Of a stretch of DNA of 64,000 nucleotides, positions 11,941-23,900 are shown piece by piece. The DNA lies in NCBI GenBank assembly GCA_029465975.1, contig CM055728.1, positions 24,946,851-25,010,850 on the forward strand, given 5' to 3'. The notes under the pieces are model-generated. The model was not told where the DNA came from. It made no database searches and saw nothing but the letters and a program-made list of their open reading frames with translations. Every line of letters begins with the position of its first letter. Positions within the stretch are counted from its first letter, which is position 1. The translations under genes and the position numbers were made by a program. The stretch comes from Dallia pectoralis. Lineage: Eukaryota; Chordata; Actinopteri; Esociformes; Umbridae.

Positions 11941-14900
11941 ATGGACCTGCCTTTAGTTTTACTGTGTATACTACTGAAGCTCCTTGCAGTTAGCTGTAAG
12001 TAAAGGTTACATTCTTATTTACTTAACGTTTTTAAAAGCTGTGTGTGTGTGTAAACGTATTCTATTGAATTCTGATTCTGTATTGGATGTGGAAAACAGG
12101 TAGAAAGGGTTGTGTATTTAATTGTACCATGCTTGAACATGTTTGGCTGTCAAAACTACCATAAGCTTCGCTCTTTTTGTTTTTCCAATGCATTGTATCT
12201 GCTCTGATCATATATTACCCCTAGGGAGATTTTTTTGATAATACATTCCATTTGTATTTTTTTTATCAGAAATGTGTATGTTGCATTAGATTTGTTTGTA
12301 ATTACAAGTCGTTATGAAGGAGGGACTAAAGTAATATTTAAAAGGGAATGTAAATCCAGATATGGTGTCTGAGTCGTGACAGGTCTTGCCTAATGGGGTT
12401 CCGGGGACAGTGTGGGGCCTTTACTCACATATTGGTCGCGGGCTTCTTAGCTTTGCCGCTTATGCTGAGAACCAGTTGTGTTTGAGATCTGTGAAGGACT
12501 GTAAAGGATCTGTAAACACTCCGTGCTCAGCTCATGCTTTTTAATCATGACAGAATACTGACCGGAATTCTCTCCAGAGTAATAACAATGAATTATAAAG
12601 CAAAATGTTAGTGTTCATGATGAATATTGGTGAATATTCATCAATATGTTAGTGTTCATAATGAATATTGGTGAATATTCATCAATATGTTAGTGTTCAT
12701 GATGAATATTGGTGAATATTCATCAATATGTTAGTGTTCATGATGAATAAGGTGAATATTCATCAATATGTTAGTGTTCATGATGAATATGGTGAATATT
12801 CATCAATATGTTAGTGTTCATGATGAATATTGGTGAATATTAGTACTGGAGTGGACTTAAAATGTCATACTTTTGAGAAAAAAACACAATTTCAGAGTTT
12901 TCCTTGTTGAAATGAATACTACAGATACTGCAGTATTCAATACAGATATACTACTATATTGAAAACAGACAGTTGACGTCATCACCTCGCATCAAATAGT
13001 TAACTTAGTATTCAAATAGCACTCTCTATCACGCCACAATACTAAATAAGAAATAGACGCTTACTTTTCTATTCCACGCTATGTTCACAAACAGGGGCTG
13101 TAGACATAGTTGCCCTTTTCATTTGTCGCTCTGAGATTTGGATGAAGTTCATTGTAATGTTGCATGATGTTAATAAGGTATACATTTCCGCCAGGTAATA
13201 TTGTTTAGGGTTGCCTTTTGTGGTCACCTCACGTTGAACAAACTGGCTAATAATAGCATGTGATCGGATCAATAGCCAGGAGTGCAATGGCGCGCAGGCT
13301 TTCAAGATCTCAGGTCCGGTTGTGCATAAAACGTAATGGCAATATGCAGGCAAGTTTAATTATATAACACAATTCATACATACAAGCAATTCAGTGCGGT
13401 TTACAAAGAAAAATAATAAGAATTCATAAAATATATGCATTTTATATTCATAGCAACGTGTTCACTGGCATCATGAACATTTCAAACATTTAATCTCAGT
13501 TGTAAATGTGTACATTTCACATCTTGATTCAAAAGGTGTTTAGAACCTTTTCAGGTCTTTAGAACCTGGCCAATACGTCTTTAGAACTTCCAGGTCTTAC
13601 GAGCTTTATTCAAAAGGTCTCTAAAACCTTTCCAGGTCTGTAGAGCCTGGCCAAGAAGTCTTTCCAGGTCTAAATAACTTTATTCAAAAGGTCTCTAGAA
13701 CCTCTTCAGGTCTTTAGAACCCGGCCAAGAAGTCTTTCGTACGTTCAGGTCTTATTAACATCTAGGTTCACAAGGTCTTTAGAACATTTCAGATCTTTAA
13801 ACACAGGTTCAAACACAGGCTTTCTTCGTGTGAACTTCGTTTAGCACTTAATTCTGTAATTAAAACGTGTGTCTTAGAATTTATTTTTTCTGGGACAATT
13901 CGGAAATACAAAAAGTGGCCAGACTACATGTATAGTGTATATAATGCACGTGTGCCATTAATGCCTAAGAGACAAAGCATTTTTTACTCCACTGTAATTT
14001 CTGGAGTTGAGTATAATATTCCTGAAAGAAATGTTCCTATAATCTCTGAATTGTTGGGGACCTGCTTCGGCACTGGCACAATGGTTGTGGTCTTGAAGCA
14101 TATGGGGACCTGCTTCGGCACTGGCACAATGGTTGTGGTCTTGAAGCTTGTTGGGGACCTGCTTCGGCACTGGCACAATGGTTGTGGTCTTGAAGCTTGT
14201 TGGGGACCTGCTTCGGCACTGGCACAATGGTTGTAGTCTTGAAGCATATGGGGACAACAGGTAGGAGGTGTTCATGGAAAACTGGAAAACTGGATCATAG
14301 CCAATAAAATTTAAGTGCACTGGTCTAAATGGTTTGATAAGAAAAGGTGTTTTTTATTTCCTAGGATTTAGACTAATTAAATGGGATGTCCTATCTTATC
14401 CTAACAAGATTTGGAAACAGACAACTTTTCGCAGTCAATGCACTTAAACATACTATTGCTGTGCTTTGTGACATTTGCTTATGTAGAAAGCAAAGAGTTA
14501 ACATAATCTCGATTGCTTAATTGACTGAGTTATTTAGAAAAGTTATGAAAAAAGCATTTCCTGGAAACGTCAATTTGAATCGTGTCTTCAAAAACATGTC
14601 TTACCTCTGAAACAACATGAAATGTCACTTCCTGAAATGTCTACTGTGATGCTTGGTTGATATCTCAGGGACCATGTGCTCTCCTGACACGATATGTTAT
14701 TGGTCTGGACCACATTGAGCATCCGTGCACCACAGGAATCAAAGGAACCAACCAAGTTGTAATTTTGAGTTTGCTGCAGCAGTGAGTGTTACCAACATAT
14801 ATGTGATATGTGAGGGAAAATATTTCCCCATGCTCTGTTTTTATTACAGGTCAGGTGGAGGTGATCCAGGGACGTATAGTGGGAGGATATGCCCCAACGC

Positions 14901-17900
14901 CCCATTCCATCAAATACATTGTGTCAGTACAGACACTAAGAGGACAGCATTTCTGTGGGGGATCCTTGATAAACAAATACTGGGTACTGACTGCAGCACA
15001 TTGTAACATTGGGTAAATCATTCCCCTTTCCTTGTTTTTTTCTGACGTTCATACTTGATCTAACCAGAGAGGTCCACTGTGGATTTGGATAGACTGTATG
15101 TATACAGCATTAACCTGTGGCATTGATGGGACATGATCTGGCTACACTGTGGAACGTCATGTCCGACTCGGTGACATTGGATAACATCAACTTCACATTA
15201 ATAACAGTTGTGTGTGTGTGTGTATGTGTGTGTGTGTGTGTGATTGGTGTAATTGGTGTGCGCAAGTGTCTTCGTTCGTTTATTAAACAGCAGGACATTT
15301 TGCCAATGGGCTGTACATGTTAGGGTTAGTTTTTAGAGGTATGAGGTTAATGTTACGGTGTAGTGGTTAGGGGTTAATGTTAGGGTTTAGTGGTTAGGGG
15401 TTAATGTTAGGGTTTAGTGGTTAGGGGTTAATGTTAGGGTTTAGTGGTTAGGGGTTAATGTTAGGGTTTAGTGGTTAGGGGTTAATGTTAGGGTTTAGTG
15501 GTTACATTTTTATTCATTTGAAACAATTTTCTAACCATCAGATTTTTTGATGTACCCTCGGACATTGCTGCAATTTGTAGTAATAATGTGTGTCAGTGTG
15601 TGCATGTGTGTGTGTGAGTGTGTGTGTGCATGTGTGTGTGTGATGTGGGCGTCAAGTTTATCAACAGGTTCAGGAGAACATGGAGACGTATCACATAGTC
15701 ACAGAATCTAATCAAGGCTGAGAGCATTAAAAGCAATAGACACCTAATTCACCGTGCGTGAATCTGTGGCACAGCAATTTGACCCACACCTCACAGGAAC
15801 CAATCACATACTTACATTTTGTACTGTACTGACACCGAAACACAGCAGCATTTTGGAAAGGAAGTTCATTTAAGATCTTAAGATCCAAGAAACATTGACA
15901 CACATACTCAAATCGAAAAAACTGGGACACATTTTGGGAGTAAAGCTCTTGGCTGCTGATGAACCTCTGTAAAACAGAGTTGCTTTTCTTAAACTCTGCC
16001 AGAAATATGCCGTGGGTTGTGCGGCGTTTATGCTCCAGGGGGTGGCACTGAGGTAAACAAAAAATAATTGGACTGATGAACGTTCCCTCGCCCATCGGGT
16101 TGTGAACACGTGTGTGTGTGTGTGTAATGAGGCCTCGTCTACAGCTGTGTTGGCACCACGTTTAGGTGTTAGTCGGTAAAATGTGTCTGTTTCCCCTCAC
16201 AGAGTGGAACAAATGATGATAGTGGCAGGAGACTATTCACTAAGCATATATGAAGGCACAGAGCAGCTCTTCACACCTCAGCTCTTGATGCCCCACCCTC
16301 AGTACAGCAAGATTACAAACAACGCAGACATTATGCTTATAAAGGTAAAACAGAGGACCAAATGGGGGTATTATCTGTGTACTTCGTTCTAAAAACTCAT
16401 GTCATATTCGTATTCAGATTTTCTCTAAGGCTTTTCGGAAGGCCTTGGTAAAGGACAGACCTTCCCCTACGAATCCCAACCGTCCTCACGTGTCCTGTGT
16501 CTCGATCTCTTCTCAGCTGAAGGCTCCAGTCTTCCTGAATAGCTACGTGTCGATCGCTCCACTGCCCCGTCAGGACGCCTCTGTGCCAGACGGGCAGGTG
16601 TGCAGTGTGTCGGGTTGGGGCTTCACCAGCTCGGGCGGCGACATACCCACCACGCTGCGCACAGTCAAACTGCCCATCGTCTCCACAGTCCAATGCAACA
16701 GCAGTGGGTCGTTCAACGGGAACATCACATCTAATATGCTCTGTGCCGGTTACAGCACAGGGGGAATGGACGCGTGTAAGGTAAAGTTGTACGGGCCCAG
16801 ATTATGTAATATACTGTTTATTTCATATGTTCCACTGATACAGTAGCTGTCAGTCACGGGAAGTGAGTCTTACGTCTTTAGGATATCCGTAGAAAAATAG
16901 TTTCAACTGATTGCTGTTGCACGCTGTATGTAGCACCGGTGTCACACCACTTACTGCGCCACTGGACCAGTTCTAGGTTCTAAGGAGTGGGGAGCAAAAT
17001 AATTACACCAGAGACCGTTCTTTAAATACAAAAGGCCGGCAATTTACTGAATGCAAAACAAACATAGAATATACAGTACGCAAACATACACTGCAGGTTC
17101 TGAATGTTGAAGTAATGAATGAAAAGGTATTTCACTCTATTTATTCTTTAGTTCACTTAAGTAATTTTAGCAAGGCTAATCTAAGTTAGACCAGTCTTTT
17201 TACCTAATTTGGACCTATTTTAGAATTGCTATTTTCCATTCTGAGGTAACTCTTTTCCTTTCGTTTACGGCAAGAAAATACCCTCAATTCACACCAAATC
17301 AACCAATGTGGAACACAAGTATTTTAAAACACATTCAACTATATGAACTTAATATGAAAATAAAAGTATAACAACTTAAATTCAAGTTCACGTTCAAGTA
17401 TGAGTTCAATTATTCAATTAAATAAAAAGATTCAGTTTGATTCAGTCCAAAAAGAATGTCAATCAATTTCCAGTTCAGAATCTATTCAAAACCAGTTCCT
17501 GATACTCCTACCACTCTGGTAGGGAGTCACCATGCGCACGAGGTTCTCACTGATGCGATGTGGAAGGTTAGTTGACAGTCTGGGTCTGGCTCGCCATCTT
17601 GATCCCGTCTGAGCACGTGCACACCCACACGTGCAGACCAATCCTTGCTCCGACCGAGCTTCAAACAAAGCAAAAAAACCTGACCAAAACCGGTGTGGCT
17701 TATTAAACATAAAATCCTTGTCAGTTCTCGACCAGGTAATTTATGTTTTTCAAAATAAGAATCAACTTTCTCACTCTTTTCTGCTTACTAACACACTTGT
17801 TCTCTCCTTCGGTCTTCTGCTGCAATGTCACTGAGACACGCCGTCTAGCGTCACTGGTCCCTTAAAGGGGCAGTGACATGAATTTTCCGTCGGCATACTT

Positions 17901-20900
17901 TTAATATTAAACATCAAATTGTTGTATTAACATTTTTAATTAACTTACATTAAATTAATACCTTAACTTCTAAATTATTTATGCAGCTTTATAAACTATT
18001 TATTTTTATGTCATATTTTAACATGGGTTACATCCTCCCCTCTTTACCTAATGCACGTCCCTGTGCATTCTGAATCTATACTGTCATAATTCTAGGGGAT
18101 TTTGGTAAACTGGGCTCTTTAATCGAATCTGTTAACACATCACTCAAGGTTTGAAATAAAGACTGAACTATTGTAACCAACGGGTTCCCTAGCTCAGGGT
18201 AAGTCAGTCTTTTAGTCGCTTTTCTGTCTCTGAAAGGTCTTCTAGAACAGTCACCTTCAGTCTGGATGTCAGTCTGGTCCACAACACTTGTGTTTTCCTT
18301 GCCCTCCTGAGGAGGTTGAGTAGAAGGATGGACATTATCCAGGTCTTCCTCAGGTAGGTTTCCAGTTTCCTGTCCAGCGGTTGAGCTGCTCTCTTCAGGA
18401 TCAGATAAGTCACAGTCTGCAGGATCAGGTAAGTCACAGTCTGCAGGATCAGGTAAGTCACAAGTCTCTACTGGAACATCCTCTGGAAAAGCTTTGGCTA
18501 CGTCTTGCTTAGCAGCAGTCAATTCTTTGGAGGGTTCCAGTTCAATCCTTTCTGGTAAGTGTTCTATGGGTTCTGGGGTCGGGTCAAAATCTAGTGTTTC
18601 TACTCTTAGGTTTCTGTGTCCATCATAGTGATATTCCTCAGAGTCCGATTGGGATTCATCCCTATCAGCTCCATCCGAACCGTCATTTTTAGGATGTTGT
18701 CGAGTTCTTGGTCGTCTCACTGCCTTTGACGGGTTAAGTTTTACTTTCGGTTGAGGTCATAGGAAGAAAACCACATGGCAGCAAGAGGTCACGATGAAGA
18801 GTTCTTTCTGGGCCATCTCTTGTCTCAGGCCTCACAACATACACTGGCACGTCTCCAGACTGTCTCTGGACAACATACACATCAGACTCCCACCTATCGG
18901 CCAACTTGTGCTTGCCTCGAAGGCGGACGTTCCGAACCAAGACTCTGTCACCTTCCTTCAAGGTGGAGTCAACAACATGCTTGTCAAACCTCGTTTTGTT
19001 GCGACTGGCTGTCTTTTTAGCATTTTCAGTTGCTACTTTGTAACTGTTCTCAAGTTGAGATTTCAGGTTGCGAACATATTGCGAGTGTGAGCCTGACTGG
19101 TGATTGACTGGTAGGCCAAAGGCTAAGTCAACTGGCAATCTCGGCTGACGCCCGAACATTAACTCGTAAGGGGTAAAACCAGTTGTCTCGTTTTTAGTAC
19201 AATTATAAGCGTGTACTAATGGTTTGACGTAATCCCGCCAGTGACTCTTTTTCTGATTCTCGAGGGTTCCCAACATGTTGAGCAGGGTCCTGTTGAAGCG
19301 TTCTACAGGGTTCCCTCTCGGATGGTAAGGGGTGGTTCTTATCTTTTGAGTGCCAATGAGCTCACACAGTTCTTTTATTGTTCGGGACTCAAAGTCAGGA
19401 CCTTGGTCACTGTGGAGTTTTTCAGGGATGCCATAATGGACGAAAAAGTGGTCCCACAGACTCTTGGCCACTGTCCTGGCTTTCTGATTCGGGGTGGGGA
19501 CAGCCACTGCATATTTCGTAAAATGGTCGGTAATGACCAGAATGTCTTTGGTGTTACTAGAGTCCGGCTCCACACTGAGAAAATCCATGCACACAAGTTC
19601 GAGTGGTCTTGTTGCGATGATGTTGACGAGTGGAGCGGCTTTCTCAGGCATAGTCTTACGTCGTATGCAGCGGTTGCAGGTTTTGACCTTTGTTTCCACC
19701 TCGGCTGACATTTTGGGCCAATAGAAACGCTTCCTGATGAGATCTAGGGTGCGCTCTGCGCCCATGTGGCCCATGTCGTCATGGAGGCTCTTGAGGACTA
19801 AGGATCTCAGGGCTTCAGGGAGCACAAGCTGGTAGTGAGTCTGAGCATCCTCTTTCCGCTTGCGATACAATACACCACCTAAGACGGTAAGTTTGTTCCA
19901 CTCTCTTAACAAGAGACCAAGCTCAGGAAGTTCTTTCCTCAAGGATGGTGGGGGTTTCTCCTCTAACTCCACTTGCCTGAGTACCTCACGGATGCAGGGA
20001 TCAGCATTTTGCTTGTCTCTTATTTCAGCTGGTCCTAATGAGGGGATGACCGGTAAGCCACCAAGCTGATCCTCTTCTTCAAAGCTTTGTGGGAGAGCTT
20101 TTGGATGATGAGCAAGTGACAAAACCAAGGTGTTGCTTGGTGATGTTTCCCCAGAGTGATTGTTGATCACTTCACGAACCAAGTGCTTCTCACAGATAGC
20201 TTTGATGGTGTCTTCATCCAGGTGTGCATAATCAGCCACTGACAAGTGTCTTTTTGTGAATTGTTGTATCCTCTCCAACTCCTTTTGTGAGGATGTGTCA
20301 TCAGGCAATCTGACGTGGGGATGCCTGGACAGCCCGTCCGCGTCTTGATTTTGCTTACCAGCTCTGTATTGTAGCTGGAAATCAAATGTCGACAGAGCGG
20401 CTAACCATCTGTAGCTCGTGGCGTCGAGCTTAGCAGAAGTAAGAATGTATGTTAAGGGATTGCTATCGGTGACAGCAAAGAACATGTTCCCGTATAGGTA
20501 GTCCTGGAATTTCTCTGTCACTGCCCATTTAAGGGCAAGGAATTCTAATTTATGCGCAGGATACCTGGATTCACATTTCGACAGACCTCGACTTGCATAG
20601 GCAACAACTCGCTTCTGTCCCTGTTGCTCCTGGTAGAGGGCAGCACCGAGTCCCGAGGTGCTCGCATCTGTATGTAAAATGTAGGGGAGCTTGGGGTCAG
20701 CAAACCCAAGGATGGGTGCTGTTGTCAGTTTTCCGATTATGGTGTCGAACGCTGCCTGGCAAGCAGACGTCCATCTGTCGCCAAAGAGATCCTTTGGGTT
20801 GTAGTACTTCTCAGAGTTCACTGTGGTTTTAGTGTGCTTTCTCAGCGGTGGATAGCCAGCAGTGAGCTCGTTGAGTGGCTTCACAATCTTTGAGTAGTCT

Positions 20901-23900
20901 TTTATGAACCGGCGGTAATAACCGCAGAATCCCAGGAAGGTTCTTAACTCTTTCAGGTTGTTTGGTTTTGGCCAGGTTTTTAATGCTGCTACTTTGTCTG
21001 GATCAGTTTCGATGCCCTTTTCAGACACGATGTGGCCGAGGTACTTTACAGAGGTTTGGAAGAACCTGCACTTCCCTGGTGACAGTTTCAAGCCAAACTC
21101 TTTCAATTGGTTGAGCACGCGCATCAACCTTTCCTCATGTTCCTCCAGTGTTGAGGAGAAGATGATGAGATCATCGAGGAAAACTAGGACTTGCTTCAAG
21201 TTCAACTCTCCCATACACCGCTCCATTAGCCTCTGGAACGTGCTAGCTAGGGCATTAGTTATCCCCTGAGGCATCCTGTTGAACTCGAAGAATCCTAGTG
21301 GGCAGACGAATGCGGTTTTCTGTTTGTCTGCTTCCTCCATCTCTATCTGATAGAAGCCTGATTTGAGATCAAGCACTGAGAACCACTTGGATCCAGTCAA
21401 CGCCGAGAATGACTCCTCAAGATTAGGCAAGGCATATGAATCCTTAACCGTTTGGGTGTTCAACCTTCTGTAGTCTATGCAGAGTCTGACATCACCATTC
21501 TTTTTCCTGACGACGACGATCGGCGAGGAGAAGGGCGACTCCGATTCACGGATGACTTCTGCATCAAGGAGTTGCTGGAGATGGTTACGCACAGCCTCTA
21601 TATCTTGGGGGTGTATAGGTCTTGGTCTATGCTTGAATGTTGTCATATCACTGAGGGTTATGTGGTGTTTTATTTTGTCAGTGCGACCAAAATCAAGCTC
21701 GTGCTGTGCAAACACCTCCGGCATGGAACTTAATTTCTCTGTTATCCTCTCTTTCCACTCATTGGGTACAGGAGAGTCAGTGAAGTCAATGTTGAGATCA
21801 AATTTTTGGTCAGGTTTTGTGGGAAGGTCTGAGTCAGGGGTCTTAACTGATTGGACACTCTTCACAGCGTGCATCTCTGCTATTACAGCCCTTGGAGATA
21901 GGGTGATGTCATGATGTGACTCATTCTTGAGCATGACTGGTATGCAGCGTGGTAGTTTCAGTGGTAGGCTTACCAAGCCATCTGTCACCAGGATGCCACC
22001 TGGCAGGGAAGATGACTTTGGTGACTCCACCATCACCCACTTTCCAACATCAGTTGTCCTGCAGCACACTGATCCTTCAAGGACTTTGGTCTGTCCAGCT
22101 GCAATAGTCTCAAGGTCCCTACTATGAAGCCTCACCTCTCCCAGACTGGAATCAACAGACTGTCTTTTCCTGATTTCAAGGGTCTTTAAGACAATTTTGT
22201 AGCCGTAAGGAAGAGACTCATAGTTCTGAGGTGCGATATCTGCATACTTTTCATAGAGAACATCCAAACTATTTGTGCCTATAAGCACTGATGACATGGT
22301 GGAGCGCATGTCAGGTACAACCAAACCTAGCGTGGGCACCTCAACGTCCGCCCCAAGCAAGCTCTTTGGGAATCTGATGGTGGTCTCAACATAGCCAAGG
22401 TAGGGAACGCTTTGGCCGTTGGCACCTTCCACCTCAAGCAGATCATTCAAGGAATTCATAGGTAAGTGAGACAGGTTCTCTAAATAGAAAGAGTTTGGGA
22501 TCGTCGTTACTTGAGAGCCTGAATCCAACAAACACCTACAGTCTTTGTTACCTATGATCACTTGTGCAGTGCACTTGGCTCCAATCAGCCCTTTTGGAAG
22601 GGTCACTGTCTGTTTTTGTGTGTGAGCGTACACATGGGCTCTTCTTTTTGGGACACTTTGTCTGTGTTCCAGTCCCCGTTTGTCCCACAACGGAAACTGG
22701 GTCTAGTTTAAATGACCAGACTTTGAAGCACCATTTTCAATGTCCCATGTTAACTGATTTTCTCTTAGCTGCTTCCTCTTCTCAGCTACAAGAGATGGGT
22801 TCGGCTCACTTTCACACTGAGGCTTAATGTGTCCGTTCTCTCCACATCTAAAGCAATACCAGGGCTTTGGTCTATTGCTTGTGTTGTTGTTTACATCTCG
22901 GCTGTGGTGCAGCCGTTGAGATGTTGGAGTGATAGCTGTTTGGGGAGCTACAGGTCTGGCAGCTGATTGAACCTTTCTACTGTCTTTCTGCGTGATACGT
23001 GTGAGCTGGGACTGTAAATCAGCTATTTGTTTCTTTAGGTTTTGGATTTCTGACCTGTGATCAAGAGCTGGCTGAGATGGGTTGCAGTCTTCTTCACTCT
23101 GCACATAAGTACTTTGATAATAAGAAGACACTCTTGGTTTTGAAATATTGAGATGATGTTTCATGCGGGATGCTTTGGAAGTACGCTTATCTTCTGCTAT
23201 GCGGAGTGACAAGAGAAGTTCAGCAAAGGTAGGTGGGTTCTGTTTCTTCTGTTCTAGCTGGAGTTCAGCTATCAAGATGTTGTCCCAGCAGCCTCTGACA
23301 AACTGTCTGAGAAGATGCCGGTCAAGGTCACTTGCGGTTACACCACCCCTCCTGAGGGTGGTGTTCAGCATCACCTGCAGCCGTTGTAGATAAGCTGAGG
23401 GTTTCTCACCGTTATCTTGCATCGTGTTAAGATACTTTGCAAAAAGGTCATCTCCGTCCTCGACAGTGCTAAAAGCAGAGTCCAAGATCTCCAAGTATGC
23501 ATTAAGGGGAGATTCAGGTGTCAGGTGCTTCACGATATCAATAGCAGGTGATAAGAGACTTTCAAGGAGCTTCCGTGACTTGTAAAGATCAGACTGTGTT
23601 GTGTCTTTAAGGAGAAGTTCCACATTGGAACGCCATGTCTCATAATCCACCTCATTGTTGGATTTGGGGAAATGCCCAGAGAAGGGTCTGAGTCTCAAGG
23701 AAGTGTGCACCTGCAGAGCAGAATCTTCATTTCTCACTATGTGCTCGACTATTACTTTTTGTATGTCAGGTGGGTTGACGTCAGAAAGTTTCAGAGCAGG
23801 CTGTGTCCTTTCATTAGATGGTGGTCGAGACCAATGATGTTGAACATGCTGCTCCGGGGCCGTACTGGGCAGGGGGCTTACCTGTGCAGCATTTTCAGGC

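Noticed and set aside
13069..13353. 94-codon minus-strand frame in intron 1 of protease 2
   Set aside because: It lacks a recognisable domain and has no supporting splice sites. It may belong to an unidentified repeat, so it is not listed as a gene.
18076..18756. Envelope gene of an endogenous retrovirus
   Set aside because: The frame is acidic and low-complexity, without signal peptide, membrane segment or cysteine pattern. It fits the Pol C-terminal tail instead.
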